A stretch of 64,000 nt of DNA from Pseudomonas brassicacearum subsp. brassicacearum. Its GTDB lineage: Bacteria; Pseudomonadota; Gammaproteobacteria; Pseudomonadales; Pseudomonadaceae. Every line of letters begins with the position of its first letter. Positions within the stretch are counted from its first letter, which is position 1. The stretch lies in contig NZ_VZPJ01000001.1 in NCBI RefSeq assembly GCF_008801605.1, positions 248,001 through 312,000 of the forward strand. The letters are read 5' to 3'. This document shows, piece by piece, positions 1-26,397 of this stretch. The notes below the pieces were generated by a model. The model searched no databases. It saw only the letters and a list, made by a program, of their open reading frames with translations, and was not told the DNA's origin. A program made the translations under genes and the position numbers.

Positions 1-1279
1 CGTGCTTCAGGCAAGCCTGCTGGAACGCCTTGGCCCGGGCCGTGTCCACCGGCGGATGGCCTTGTACGTCTGGGGTGCCTTGCGGGTCGACGATTTCCAT
101 GCCGAGCATCAGGCCGCGTCCACGCACATCGCCGATCCAGGCGAACTCGTTTTGCAGCGCCTGCAATTGTTTCTGCAGGTGAACGCCCACCGTTTCGGCG
201 TGCTGGACCAGGCCTTGATCGCGGATAAAACGCAAGGTCGCGGTACCCGCCGCCATCGCCAGTTGATTGCCGCGGAATGTGCCGGCGTGGGCACCCGGCT
301 GCCAGACGTCCAGCGACTCGTGGTAGACCATCACCGATAGCGGCAACCCGCCGCCGATGGCTTTGGACAGGGTGATGACATCCGGCGTGATGCCCGATTG
401 CTCGAAGCCGAACATCCGTCCACTGCGGGCAATGCCGCACTGGATCTCGTCGACGATCAGCGGAATGCCGTGGGCCTGGGTCAACCGGCGCAACTCCTGC
501 AGCCAGCGGTCCGGCGCGGCGATCACCCCACCCTCGCCCTGGATCGGCTCCAGGATCATTGCCGCCGGTGCTGTCACCCCGCTTTCCGGGTCGTTGAGCA
601 AGTGTTCCAGGTATCGAACGTTCAACGTGACCGCCTGATCGCCGGCCACCCCGAACGGGCAACGATAGTCGTGGGGGAACGGCAGGCGCTGCACGCCGGG
701 CATCAACGCGCCGAGGGCATTCTTTGGCGACAGGTTGCCGCTGATAGCCAGCGTGCCCAGGGTCATCCCGTGATAGGCCCCTTCGAACGCCAGGACCGAA
801 TGCCGTCCGGTCGCGGTACGGGTCAGCTTGAGCGCGGCCTCGACCGCATCGGCCCCACTCGGGCCGCAGAACTGGATGCGTGCATGGCGAGCGAACTCGC
901 TGGGCAGGCAAGCGAAAATCTCTTGGACGAATGCGTCCTTCACGGGCGTCATGAGGTCCAGGGTATGCATCGGCACACCGGCCGCCATGACCTGGGTGAT
1001 GGCTTCGATGATCACCGGGTGGTTGTGGCCCAGCGCGAGGGTCCCGGCACCGGCCAGGCAATCGACGAACACTTGCCCTCGGCTGTCCTGCACATAAATG
1101 CCATGGGCCCTTTCAAGCACCAGGGGAATGCGTCGCGGGTAACTGCGGGCGTTGGATTCCTGCTGTTGCTGACGTTCCAGCAGTGGTGTCGAATCGAGGC
1201 AGTAAGGATTCGACAGACCGGTGTGCAACAGGCGTAGCTGTTGCGCGCCACCCGCTGTGACATTCGAAAAAGCACTCAT
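1..1279 (-). CDS. L-2,4-diaminobutyrate:2-oxoglutarate aminotransferase (3' end outside window)
   Basis: PLP-dependent class-III aminotransferase that makes 2,4-diaminobutyrate (Dab) from aspartate semialdehyde in the cytoplasm. The frame starts at an ATG at 1279 behind a strong GGAGGAAAT ribosome site and stays open to the window edge, giving about 426 codons of an expected 450-470. Readable family marks are the stretch AMILEPIQGEGG and the PLP-lysine motif TLSKAIGGG, with the lysine codon at 362-364. It lies 108 bp downstream of the TonB receptor on the same strand, so the two are probably co-transcribed. Two NRPS adenylation domains in the divergent operon carry a Dab code, so precursor supply is the obvious role. 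The enzyme resembles PvdH/Dat of pyoverdine and Dab pathways. EctB-type or acetylornithine aminotransferases are less likely from the motif wording. Function confidence is high; the C-terminus is unseen. Confidence 0.9.
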   Translation of the reverse strand, partial: MSAFSNVTAGGAQQLRLLHTGLSNPYCLDSTPLLERQQQQESNARSYPRRIPLVLERAHGIYVQDSRGQVFVDCLAGAGTLALGHNHPVIIEAITQVMAAGVPMHTLDLMTPVKDAFVQEIFACLPSEFARHARIQFCGPSGADAVEAALKLTRTATGRHSVLAFEGAYHGMTLGTLAISGNLSPKNALGALMPGVQRLPFPHDYRCPFGVAGDQAVTLNVRYLEHLLNDPESGVTAPAAMILEPIQGEGGVIAAPDRWLQELRRLTQAHGIPLIVDEIQCGIARSGRMFGFEQSGITPDVITLSKAIGGGLPLSVMVYHESLDVWQPGAHAGTFRGNQLAMAAGTATLRFIRDQGLVQHAETVGVHLQKQLQALQNEFAWIGDVRGRGLMLGMEIVDPQGTPDVQGHPPVDTARAKAFQQACLKH

Positions 1280-1355
1280 GATTTCCTCCATGGAGGCTGG
1301 GTTTGGAAGGGAACAAACAGCCTGGAAACAAACATCCGAAACGTTGCAGGACAGA

Positions 1356-1378
1356 CGCGGGGAGATTGCCTCCCCGCG
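1356..1378 (-). terminator. Stem-loop between receptor and aminotransferase genes
   Basis: A perfect 9-bp stem (CGCGGGGAG / CTCCCCGCG) with a 5-nt loop lies 10 bp after the receptor stop codon. On the minus strand it is followed by only a weak T-rich run (TCTGT), so it may be a leaky terminator or an mRNA-stabilising hairpin that lowers aminotransferase expression relative to the receptor. Confidence 0.55.
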
Positions 1379-1387
1379 CCCGTGGGT

Positions 1388-3451
1388 TTACATGTCGTAG
1401 CGCAGGATCATCCCCACCGTGCGCGGTGCGCCGACGTCGATGATGTCGTCGTCGCGATTGTTGGTGACGTACTCCTTGTCGAACGCATTCTTCACGTAGG
1501 CGGACACTGCGACGTTCTTGGTGACTTTGTACTCGGTGTTGAAATTCACCAGCACATAGGCGTCGCTCTTACGCTCACCAGTGACTTTACCGTTTGAATC
1601 GAACTCGTACTCCGAAGGCGCAGTGCTCTGATAGACAATGTCCGTACCGAATATCAGGCGATCGTCGAAACGATAGACACCACCCACCGAGGCCTTGTAT
1701 TTAGGCGAGTAGAGGAACGCCTCACCGCTCCTGTCCTGACCATTGTCAGCGACGAAGTCCTTGTATTTGCTATCGGTAATGGCGCCGCCGACGTTCAGGG
1801 TCAGTTGCTCGGTGATGTCTTTTTCGACGAAGACTTCCAGGCCCTTGATCTCACTGCGACCAGCGTTGTAGATATCAATGACGGTGCTACCGGGCTGCCG
1901 CACGCTGACCTGCTGATCTTTCCAGTCGGTGTAGTACAGGTTGGCGCGGGTACGCAGGGTCTTGTCGAAGAACGAACCGCGATAGGACAGCTCGTAGTTG
2001 GTGGTGTATTCCGGGTCGTAGGCTTGGTGACCGCTACCGGAACGCAGGTTGACACCGCCACCGCGATAGCCCTTCTGCACCGTGAAACCGAGGTACTGGT
2101 CCGTTGCCAGTTCGTAGTCGATGCCGAGTTTCGGCAGCACGGCATCAAACGACTTCTTGATTTTCTCGGGCACGAAGCGGCCATCTGCTTCGATGTCGGT
2201 ATCGTTCGTTTCGTGGTCGTAACGCAGGCCGGTGATCAAGGTCCAGCGCGGGGCGAACGTCCAGTTGACTTCACCGAACACCGCCTTGTTTTCAATCTTG
2301 GTATCACCTTTGACGGTACGAACCAGCACATCATCGAACAACAACCGGTCGTGGAAGTTGTTGGTGTTGTGACCATAGTAGGCACCGACGAAACTCTTCA
2401 CCGTGTCCGAGTCGTAATTCAGGCGCAGTTCCTGACTGAACAGGTTGCCGTCCTGCTTACGCAGAACGACCTCGTTGTCCACGGCATTCTGGTCAAAGTC
2501 CAGACGGTTGCTGTAGTCCGTATTGGTATTGGCGGTCATGCTCGTCAGCGACCAGGCATCGTTCAGGCGATAATCCACCTTGGCGCTGAGGGTGTCTTGC
2601 TTGAGGTTGTCGAAGGCCTCGGTATTGGACGCGATGTCGTAATAGCTCGGTTTGCCATCGGCGCCGCGCATCGTCGAGCGGTCACCCTGGCGATGTTCGT
2701 TATGGGCATAAGTCAGCAAGACGTCAGTGTCGTCATTGGGCAGGATCAGCAATTTACCGCGGGCGTTGCTGGTGCGATGCGGGTTGGCGTCTTTATCGAG
2801 CGTGGTGTTGCGGATGTAGCCGTCACCGTCGGAATAATCCACGGCGATACGCCCGGCGATCTTGTCATCGACGATGGCCCCGCCGCCCGCCACGGCCGCA
2901 CCGTGCTCACCGTAGTTGCCCACGCTGGTCTGCGCCGAGAAGCTCGGTTCGAAGGTTGGGTTCTTGGTTCGGATAACCACCGCACCGGCCAGGGAGTTAC
3001 GGCCCTGGGTGGTGGATTGCGGCCCGAGAAAAACCTCGACCTGCTCGGCATCCCAGAGCGGGACCGGGCTGAGGGTCAGCGCGCGGTTGGGCTGCACGGC
3101 ACCGTCGACATACACCGATACTGCCCCGTTGAGGGCCGCCGGGCCCTGGTCGTCAAAACCGGACACCGGCACGCCACGGATACCCCAGTTCTCATTGCCG
3201 GCCTGGCTATAGACGCCGGGCGTGCGGGCAAATACATCCACCAGGTCCTTGTCGCCGTGTTCACGCAGGTTCTTGTCGGTGACGACCACGACGCTGGACT
3301 GGGTCTTATCGAGGGGGCGGTCGATTTTTTCACCCGTCACAGTGATCGGAGCGATCTCCATCTTGCCGGCTTCTTCGGCCGCCCATGCGCCGTTGCTCAG
3401 GCCGATGGCCGACCCTACAGCCAACGCAATTGTGTTCTTTTTGAAATTCAC
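1388..3451 (-). CDS. TonB-dependent outer-membrane siderophore receptor
   Basis: A 687-aa outer-membrane receptor, probably for the ferric lipopeptide made by the divergent operon. It starts at GTG 3451 behind AGGGGAG. A signal peptide ends at AWA-AEE (about residue 24), followed by a likely TonB box (APITVTGEK) and a plug domain with the usual DLVDVFARTPGV and RNSLAGAVVIRTKNP wording. A long 22-stranded barrel follows and ends in a hydrophobic/aromatic strand (GMILRYDM). There is no N-terminal signalling extension, and no sigma/anti-sigma pair lies nearby, so regulation is probably direct Fur repression from the shared divergent promoter region. Receptor plus Dab aminotransferase on one strand facing the NRPS operon is the usual siderophore-locus layout. 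The ligand is inferred from position only. Confidence 0.92.
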   Translation of the reverse strand: MNFKKNTIALAVGSAIGLSNGAWAAEEAGKMEIAPITVTGEKIDRPLDKTQSSVVVVTDKNLREHGDKDLVDVFARTPGVYSQAGNENWGIRGVPVSGFDDQGPAALNGAVSVYVDGAVQPNRALTLSPVPLWDAEQVEVFLGPQSTTQGRNSLAGAVVIRTKNPTFEPSFSAQTSVGNYGEHGAAVAGGGAIVDDKIAGRIAVDYSDGDGYIRNTTLDKDANPHRTSNARGKLLILPNDDTDVLLTYAHNEHRQGDRSTMRGADGKPSYYDIASNTEAFDNLKQDTLSAKVDYRLNDAWSLTSMTANTNTDYSNRLDFDQNAVDNEVVLRKQDGNLFSQELRLNYDSDTVKSFVGAYYGHNTNNFHDRLLFDDVLVRTVKGDTKIENKAVFGEVNWTFAPRWTLITGLRYDHETNDTDIEADGRFVPEKIKKSFDAVLPKLGIDYELATDQYLGFTVQKGYRGGGVNLRSGSGHQAYDPEYTTNYELSYRGSFFDKTLRTRANLYYTDWKDQQVSVRQPGSTVIDIYNAGRSEIKGLEVFVEKDITEQLTLNVGGAITDSKYKDFVADNGQDRSGEAFLYSPKYKASVGGVYRFDDRLIFGTDIVYQSTAPSEYEFDSNGKVTGERKSDAYVLVNFNTEYKVTKNVAVSAYVKNAFDKEYVTNNRDDDIIDVGAPRTVGMILRYDM

Positions 3452-3554
3452 GCCCCGCTCCCCTGCGACAGATATTTTTAGGTTTTTTGAGCTGGCCGAA
3501 GGCTGTTTGGCGCCAGCGGAGCGGAGTCTAATCCAAAAAAAAAATTAAATAAAT

Positions 3555-3573
3555 AGTATTGATAATCCATCTC
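3555..3573. promoter_or_regulatory. Candidate Fur box in the receptor/NRPS divergent promoter region
   Basis: The 19-mer AGTATTGATAATCCATCTC matches 13 of 19 positions of the classical Fur consensus GATAATGATAATCATTATC, including an unbroken GATAATC core. It sits in the 248-bp AT-rich region between the receptor start (3451) and the first NRPS-operon gene (3700), a position from which Fur could repress both directions. I saw no PvdS-type TAAAT-N16-CGT promoter nearby. Confidence 0.6.
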
Positions 3574-3699
3574 ATTTGTACCTAGTATGTCGTCTTGTAT
3601 CGCCTTACATACATTACAGACGAGTCCTACATCGCTGACCGCTGCCCTGCTTTCAAGGTCTTGTGACTGGTCGAAGACGCTATAAGAGGATGCACAAGG

Positions 3700-4677
3700 A
3701 TGACCTCAATCGAACACCTGAACGGGCGTTCCGAGCTTTTTTCAATGGCGCCCACGGATGCAAGCGCCCAATCGCTCCCCGTGCTGGTGCAGGGGACATC
3801 GGGGCAGTCGATCCACGATCTGGACACCTCGATCCGCGACAGCCTGGCCCATGTCCTGAGCACCGTTGGCGGCGTGTTGCTTCGCGGTTTCACCGTCGCC
3901 ACGCCCATTGATTTCAAGCGCTTCGCTGCCAGCTTTGGTGCACCGCTGGCCAGTTACGAGTTCGGCTCCACACCGCGCAGCAAAGTCTTCGCCGGGGTCT
4001 ATAGCTCCACCGAGTATCCGGCCCATCAATTCATCCCGCTGCACAACGAACAGGCCTACACCCGCCCCTGGCCTTCGCGCATCTGGTTCCACTGCATCAA
4101 GGCCAGTGAAACCGGCGGCGAGACCCCGATTGCCGACAGCCGCCTGATCTACCAGCGCATGCCTGCCGAGATTCGCGAGCTGTTCGCCAGCCGCGAGTTG
4201 CTCTACGTGCGCAACTACAGCGGCGCCCTGGACCTGCCCTGGGAAAAGGTCTTCAACACCCAGGACCGTGCCCAGGTCGAACGCTACTGCCAGGACAACG
4301 ACATCGAGTGGGAATGGAAAGCCGATGGCGACCTGCGCACCCGCCAGCGTTGCACCGCCGTGCAGCAGCATCCCGAGACCGGTGAATGGGTCTGGTTCAA
4401 CCAGGCGCACCTGTTCCATGTCTCGGCCATCGAACCGAGCGTACGCGCCAGCCTGCTGGCGGCAGTGGGTGAAGAGAACCTGCCGCGCCATGTCTATTTC
4501 GGCGACGGCTCGCCGATTGCCGACGACATGCTCGACACCGTGCGCGAGGTCTACCGCGAGACTGCCATCAGTTTCCCCTGGCAGCCCGGCGATATCCTGA
4601 TGCTCGATAACCGACTGGTCGCACACGGTCGCAATCCTTTCACCGGTGACCGCAAAGTCATCGTGGCCATGGCGTGA
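3700..4677 (+). CDS. Stand-alone Fe(II)/2-oxoglutarate amino-acid beta-hydroxylase (SyrP/TauD family), first gene of NRPS operon
   Basis: A 325-aa non-heme iron dioxygenase of the TauD/SyrP family. It starts at ATG 3700 behind AAGAGGA. Iron ligands are visible as H115-x-E117 (LHNEQ) and H309 (VAHGRNPF), with R318 as the likely 2-oxoglutarate-binding arginine. Enzymes of this type hydroxylate Asp or His held on an NRPS carrier domain. Published work on siderophore hydroxylases (Reitz and Butler) separates stand-alone TbetaH-Asp enzymes, C-terminally fused IbetaH-Asp domains and IbetaH-His enzymes. The other two hydroxylases in this locus each sit next to an interface-type module (first and last residue). 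By elimination this enzyme is the best candidate for Asp at position 6. The subtype cannot be fixed from motifs alone. The next gene begins 7 bp downstream. Confidence 0.87.
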   Translation: MTSIEHLNGRSELFSMAPTDASAQSLPVLVQGTSGQSIHDLDTSIRDSLAHVLSTVGGVLLRGFTVATPIDFKRFAASFGAPLASYEFGSTPRSKVFAGVYSSTEYPAHQFIPLHNEQAYTRPWPSRIWFHCIKASETGGETPIADSRLIYQRMPAEIRELFASRELLYVRNYSGALDLPWEKVFNTQDRAQVERYCQDNDIEWEWKADGDLRTRQRCTAVQQHPETGEWVWFNQAHLFHVSAIEPSVRASLLAAVGEENLPRHVYFGDGSPIADDMLDTVREVYRETAISFPWQPGDILMLDNRLVAHGRNPFTGDRKVIVAMA

Positions 4678-4684
4678 ATTGCAC

Positions 4685-7600
4685 ATGTTTTCATTCGAAC
4701 ACTGGATCGACGTGCTGGAAGCCAACGCCCAGCACTTCCCTCATCGTGCGGCCCTGCATTTTCTGCCGGACGGCGTAGAGATCGGCGAAACCCTGACCTT
4801 TGCCCAGCTGCACGAGCAATCCCAATCCCTGGCGGCCGCGCTGCAAGCACGTTATGCACCGGGTGATCGGGTGCTGTTGATGTTGCCCAGCAGCCTCGAC
4901 TACGCCCGCACTTTCTGTGCCTGCCTGTATGCGGGGCTGATTGCCGTGCCGTTGTTCCCACCGCCGTCGCGCAAGCCGCGCCACCTCGATCGCGTCCGCA
5001 ACGTGGTGGTGGATGCCGAACCGGGGCTGATTCTTGCACCGGCAGATTATTGCGAAGGCTTGCTGGAACTGGTGGAAGGACGCGTCGATGTGCTGACCGT
5101 CCAGGACCTGGGCACGCCACCGGCCAGCCAGTGGCAACGCCCGGTCATCGACGGTTCTACCGTGGCCTTCCTGCAATACACCTCCGGCTCTACCGGTTCG
5201 CCAAAAGGTGTCGAGGTGCGTCAACGCAACCTGATCGCCAACGTCGAACTGATGCGCCAGGCGTACGCTTTCGACGAGCACGGCGCCATGGTCAACTGGC
5301 TGCCGCTGTACCACGACATGGGCCTGATCGGCGGCATGCTGGCCCCGCTCTACAGCGGCATGCCCTGCTACCTGATGGCGTCCCAGACGTTCGTCAATGC
5401 GCCGTCGACCTGGTTGCAGGCGTTGAGCCGCTACCGCGCCACCGCCAGTTTCGCCCCCAACTTCGCCTATGCCCTGTGCAACCGCGTGGTCAGCGACAAC
5501 CTGATCGCGCAGCTTGACCTGAGTGCCTGGAAACACGCGATCAACGGCGCCGAACCGATCCACCCTGGCACCCTGGAGGCCTTCGCCCAACGCTTTGCCG
5601 CGTGTGGCCTGAACCCGTTGGCCATCAGCCCAGGGTATGGCCAGGCCGAAGCGACCCTGTGCGTCAGCGCCACGCCGGCCGATGCACTGCCAGTGGTGCT
5701 GCGCCTGGACAAGACCGTGCTGGAGACCGGTCGTGTGGCCCTGGCGACGGCCGATGCCGCCGCCGTGGAGTTCGTCGCCTGTGGTTACCCGCAAGCCTTG
5801 CACAACATCGCCATCGTCGACCCGCACACCTTCGAACGCTGCGCCGCCGACCGCATCGGCGAAGTCTGGCTCAAGGGCCCGAGCAACGCCGAGTCCTATT
5901 GGAAGAACCCCGAGGCCACTCGCGAAGCCTTTGAAGCACGGATTGCCGGCTCATCGGAGCATTACCTGCGCTCCGGCGACCTCGGCTTCATGCATGAAGG
6001 TCAGGTGGTGATCTGCGGTCGGCTCAAGGACCTGCTGATTCTCAACGGACGCAACCTCTATCCCCACGACATCGAATTCGCCATCACCGACGCCGAGCCG
6101 GGCATCCGCACTGGACGCATCGCCGCCTTCTCGGAAATGGACCCGGCCCTGGGCCGCGAGAAACTGGTGATCGTCGCCGAGCCGCAGCGCAAGTTCGTCG
6201 ACCCGGCGCATCATCCGGCGCTGTTCGCGTCGATGCAAAACGCCGTGCGCGAAGCCGCCGACTGTGGCATCGACCAGATTGTGCTGGTGCAAGCCGGCAC
6301 CATCCCGATGACCACCAGCGGCAAGATCGCCCGTCAAGGCGCACGCAAGCAGCTGGCCGCCGGCACATTGAGCATCATCGCCCAGAGCGGTGGGCAGCCT
6401 GCCTCGAACGGCGAGACCCTTGACCTTGCCCAGTTCAAGCGCCTGGTGGCCCAGACGCCGCAACAGGCCCAGGTCGCCTGCCGCCAATGGCTGGAACAGA
6501 CGCTGCACGCGGTCAACCCGTATCTGTCCGCCCATTTCGAACGCAGCCTGATCGGCCAGGGCCTGGACTCCATCGGCGTGGCCGACTTCGCTGCGCGCCT
6601 GCACCGGGACCTGGGCTGGAATTTCGAGACCCAGGACTTGTTCGGGGAAATCACCCTGGAACAATGGGCGCTGGCCCTGCAAGGTTTCCTGAATGAACCG
6701 GCGCCCACGGCCGAAGCCTCGACCGAGCAGGCCAACCTCAACCAGGGCCATCAGTCGTTCGCCCAGCGTCGCCTGTGGTTCCTGCGCCAACTGAACCCGG
6801 ACGACACCCGCCACAACCTGGTGCTGCATCTGCGCCTGCAAGGGCCGTTGGACATCGAGGCCCTGGCCCTGCGCTTGAACACGCTGGTCGAGCGGCATGG
6901 CGTGTTGCGCACGGTGTACCGCGACGGTGTCGATGGCCCGCAACAACAGGTGTTGCCGGCCACGGCGGTAGCGCTGATCCATCATGATTTGCGCGAGCAG
7001 AATGAAGCGCAGCAACAGCAGGCGCTGAGCGAGCACCTGGCCCACGAACACGCCAACCCTGTCGATTTGCAAGCCGGCCCGCTGCTGCGAGCGCAGTTGC
7101 TTAGCCGACATGGCCAACAGCATGACCTGCTGCTGACCCTGCACCACATCGCCTTCGACGGGCGTTCGGCACAAGTGCTGCTGGCGGAGCTGGCTGGTTC
7201 GACGGACGTAGGGCTGCCGGGGCAATACCTCGATTTCGCCCAATGGGAAGCCCGGTACTGGAGCGAACAGCAGATCGCCACCGAGCAGGACTTCTGGCGC
7301 ACACACCTGGCCGGCATGCCGCAAACATTGGAACTCGGTGGCAGCGGCCAGGCCCCGGGCGAACACAGCCTGGACTTCAGCGTGCCCCAGGCCCGCTGCG
7401 AACGGCTGGCAGCACTGGCCCGCGAGCAAGGCATGACCTTGTTCATGCTGTTGCTGGCCAGCTACCAACTGGTGCTCAAGCAACTGGGCGGCCAGCAGCA
7501 ATTCCTGCTGGGCACCGACGTCAATGGCCGGCCACTGGCCGAGCACAGCGACGTCATCGGCTTCTTCGTCAACCAGTTGACCCTGCGTTGCGACTTGCGT

Positions 7601-8113
7601 GGCGAACCGACCCTGGCCGGTTTCCTTGAGCGGGTTCGCGATGAAGCGCGCCTGGCCTATGCCCATCAAGGCCTGCCTTTCGACCTGGTGGTCTCGGCCC
7701 TCGCGCCGCAACGCCGCCCCGGTCACTCGCCGCTGTTCCAGGTCAAGCTCAACTATCAACCGTCACGGGTGACCCCGACCGCCATCGCCGGCGCGCAGCT
7801 GTCCGCGCTGGACGTGGCCCAGGCACCGGGAGATTTCCACCTGGTGCTCGACCTCGTGCACGGCAGCGAAGGCCTCGCCGCGACCCTCAAGTATCGCGGC
7901 GAATACTTCGACCAGCAGCGTGCCCTGCGCCTGCAACACCTGTGGACGGGCCTGCTGGAACAGCTACACACCCTGTTGGACGAGCCGCTGCCGGCATTGG
8001 CCGAGCGCATCGATAACTGGGACCAGGCCTTTGCCCGTGAGCGACAACAGTCACAGGCGCTGGCCGGTCGCAGCCAGATGATGCAAGCCAAACGTCGCTC
8101 CTTGTCCCTTTAA
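4685..8113 (+). CDS. NRPS loading protein: fatty acyl-AMP ligase - ACP - condensation
   Basis: A 1142-aa starter protein. Residues 1 to about 580 form a fatty acyl-AMP ligase (FAAL) with the family stretch VNWLPLYHDMGLIGG, the adenylation signature TSGSTGSPKG and the LKDLLILNGRNLYPHDIE region. An acyl-carrier domain follows with phosphopantetheine Ser629 in GQGLDSIG. The C-terminal condensation domain (about 683-1110) has an intact HHIAFDG (H820, H821, D825). The protein activates a free fatty acid and acylates residue 1, which is loaded on a separate protein. Corrugatin-family siderophores carry octanoate, so a C8 acid is the likely substrate, by analogy. I chose ATG 4685, which begins the FAAL (MFSFEHW) 7 bp after the previous stop. 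An in-frame ATG at 4646 would overlap the upstream gene. The C domain is not followed by its own A domain; its acceptor module is the interface-A-T protein two genes downstream. Confidence 0.93.
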   Translation: MFSFEHWIDVLEANAQHFPHRAALHFLPDGVEIGETLTFAQLHEQSQSLAAALQARYAPGDRVLLMLPSSLDYARTFCACLYAGLIAVPLFPPPSRKPRHLDRVRNVVVDAEPGLILAPADYCEGLLELVEGRVDVLTVQDLGTPPASQWQRPVIDGSTVAFLQYTSGSTGSPKGVEVRQRNLIANVELMRQAYAFDEHGAMVNWLPLYHDMGLIGGMLAPLYSGMPCYLMASQTFVNAPSTWLQALSRYRATASFAPNFAYALCNRVVSDNLIAQLDLSAWKHAINGAEPIHPGTLEAFAQRFAACGLNPLAISPGYGQAEATLCVSATPADALPVVLRLDKTVLETGRVALATADAAAVEFVACGYPQALHNIAIVDPHTFERCAADRIGEVWLKGPSNAESYWKNPEATREAFEARIAGSSEHYLRSGDLGFMHEGQVVICGRLKDLLILNGRNLYPHDIEFAITDAEPGIRTGRIAAFSEMDPALGREKLVIVAEPQRKFVDPAHHPALFASMQNAVREAADCGIDQIVLVQAGTIPMTTSGKIARQGARKQLAAGTLSIIAQSGGQPASNGETLDLAQFKRLVAQTPQQAQVACRQWLEQTLHAVNPYLSAHFERSLIGQGLDSIGVADFAARLHRDLGWNFETQDLFGEITLEQWALALQGFLNEPAPTAEASTEQANLNQGHQSFAQRRLWFLRQLNPDDTRHNLVLHLRLQGPLDIEALALRLNTLVERHGVLRTVYRDGVDGPQQQVLPATAVALIHHDLREQNEAQQQQALSEHLAHEHANPVDLQAGPLLRAQLLSRHGQQHDLLLTLHHIAFDGRSAQVLLAELAGSTDVGLPGQYLDFAQWEARYWSEQQIATEQDFWRTHLAGMPQTLELGGSGQAPGEHSLDFSVPQARCERLAALAREQGMTLFMLLLASYQLVLKQLGGQQQFLLGTDVNGRPLAEHSDVIGFFVNQLTLRCDLRGEPTLAGFLERVRDEARLAYAHQGLPFDLVVSALAPQRRPGHSPLFQVKLNYQPSRVTPTAIAGAQLSALDVAQAPGDFHLVLDLVHGSEGLAATLKYRGEYFDQQRALRLQHLWTGLLEQLHTLLDEPLPALAERIDNWDQAFARERQQSQALAGRSQMMQAKRRSLSL

Positions 8114-8130
8114 CCGAGTCGGATGCCGTT

Positions 8131-9177
8131 ATGTCTATCGTGCCCCCATCGCCACGCGCCCTCGGCGCCGTGCGTCGCAAAGCCATGAACGTCTCGGAAC
8201 AACAGTTGGTCACCGAGCGCCTGCTCAGCCCGGACCACGTCCTGCCCCTGGTGATCGAGCCGGCGGTCAGCGGCGTCGACCTGATCGCCTGGGCCACCCG
8301 GGAACGCGAGTCGCTGGAAAAGAAACTGCTGGAGTACGGCGCCCTGCTGTTTCGCGGCTTCAACGTCGCGTCCGTCGAGCAGTTCGACCAAGTGATCGCC
8401 GCCCTTTCCCCCGGCGCTCTGGAATACATGTTCCGCGCCTCGCCCCGGACACGGGTCGGCGGCAACATCTACACCTCGACCGACTACCCGGCCGACCAGA
8501 TGATTTTCCCCCACAACGAGCACTCCTACTCGCCGCGCTTTCCACTGCGGCTGTTCTTCTACTGCCAACTGCCGTCCGAGACCGGCGGTGAAACACCGAT
8601 TGGCTCGACCCGCGCCGTGAAGGCCGGGATCAGCCCGCAGATCGAAGCGCGATTCCGGGAAAAAGGCGTGCTGTACGTGCGCAACTACGGCGACGGTTTC
8701 GGCCTGCCATGGCAGACCGTGTTCCAGTCCGAAGACCGCCGCGAAGTGGAGGCCTACTGCGCCAGCGTCGGCATCGAAGTGGAATGGAAAGACAACAATC
8801 GCCTGCGCACCCGCCAACGCGGGCCGGCCGTGGTGCGCCACCCGCGCACCGGCGAAGAGGTCTGGTTCAATCACGCCACGTTCTTCCACATCAGCACCCT
8901 GCCTGAGCGAATCCGCGATTCGCTGCAAAGCAACTTCAACGACCTCGACCTGCCCACCAACACCTTTTATGGCGATGGCGAACCGATCGAGCCACACGTA
9001 CTGCAATCGCTGCGTGCGGCCTACCTCGATTCGCTGGTGCGATTCAGTTGGCAACAGGGGGACGTGTTGTTCATCGACAACATGCTCGCCGTGCACGGTC
9101 GCGAACCCTTTACCGGCAAGCGCGCAATCATGACCGGCATGGCTGAAGCCCTGCTGTCGAGCGACGTTGCCGTCTGA
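8131..9177 (+). CDS. Stand-alone Fe(II)/2-oxoglutarate beta-hydroxylase, candidate histidyl hydroxylase
   Basis: A 348-aa SyrP/TauD-family dioxygenase with ligands H128-x-E130 (FPHNEH) and H322 (AVHGREPF), and R331 for 2-oxoglutarate. The gene sits exactly between a C-terminal condensation domain (previous gene) and an interface-A-T protein (next gene). This reproduces the order C - hydroxylase - interface - A - T that occurs in fused form at the end of the assembly line. Its N-terminal segment (RRKAMNVSEQQ...VLPLVIEP) also resembles the linker before the fused hydroxylase (ALPLVIEP), so the two are probably paralogues. The adjoining A domain has a His-like code, so this is the best candidate IbetaH-His enzyme acting on carrier-bound residue 1. 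It starts at ATG 8131 with a weak ribosome site; ATG 8185 is an alternative. Substrate is inferred. Confidence 0.87.
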   Translation: MSIVPPSPRALGAVRRKAMNVSEQQLVTERLLSPDHVLPLVIEPAVSGVDLIAWATRERESLEKKLLEYGALLFRGFNVASVEQFDQVIAALSPGALEYMFRASPRTRVGGNIYTSTDYPADQMIFPHNEHSYSPRFPLRLFFYCQLPSETGGETPIGSTRAVKAGISPQIEARFREKGVLYVRNYGDGFGLPWQTVFQSEDRREVEAYCASVGIEVEWKDNNRLRTRQRGPAVVRHPRTGEEVWFNHATFFHISTLPERIRDSLQSNFNDLDLPTNTFYGDGEPIEPHVLQSLRAAYLDSLVRFSWQQGDVLFIDNMLAVHGREPFTGKRAIMTGMAEALLSSDVAV

Positions 9178-9282
9178 CATTCAACGGGTCCACCCGCCGT
9201 TCGCAGGAGGCTTGCCTGACACGTGTCCAGCAAGCCCCGACATCTGTGCGGTGATCCAGGCTCAAGCCCTTTTCCAGTCGAG

Positions 9283-12351
<3,069 letters not shown>

Positions 12352-12409
12352 GCGGCTCGTCCCGTCGCCCCGCCATCACCGTTGCCCCTTTTTACGCAGG
12401 ACGCTTTCA

Positions 12410-26356
<13,947 letters not shown>

Positions 26357-26366
26357 CGAGCGATGC

Positions 26367-26397
26367 GGCGCCGCAGGTCTCAGACCGATGCGGCGCC
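26367..26397 (+). promoter_or_regulatory. Strong stem-loop in the gap between NRPS genes
   Basis: Arms GGCGCCGCA (26367-26375) and TGCGGCGCC (26389-26397) enclose an inner hairpin GGTC-TCA-GACC, with a 2-nt bulge. This makes a 13-bp GC-rich stem 10 bp after the stop of the four-module NRPS. No U-tract follows, so an attenuating or mRNA-stabilising role is more likely than full termination; the next gene begins about 35 bp later. Confidence 0.6.

Noticed and set aside
1805..3481. Long plus-strand open frame opposite the TonB receptor
   Set aside because: No domain signs, no ribosome site, and the minus strand carries a full receptor with signal peptide and plug.
3541..3600. PvdS (iron-starvation sigma) promoter before the NRPS operon
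   Set aside because: TAAAT occurs at 3546-3550 but no CGT lies about 16 bp downstream, and the run is simply AT-rich.
9223..9282. Extended N-terminus of the module-1 NRPS from GTG 9223
   Set aside because: An AGGAGG is present but the spacing is long and the added residues show no domain. Kept only as an alternative start.
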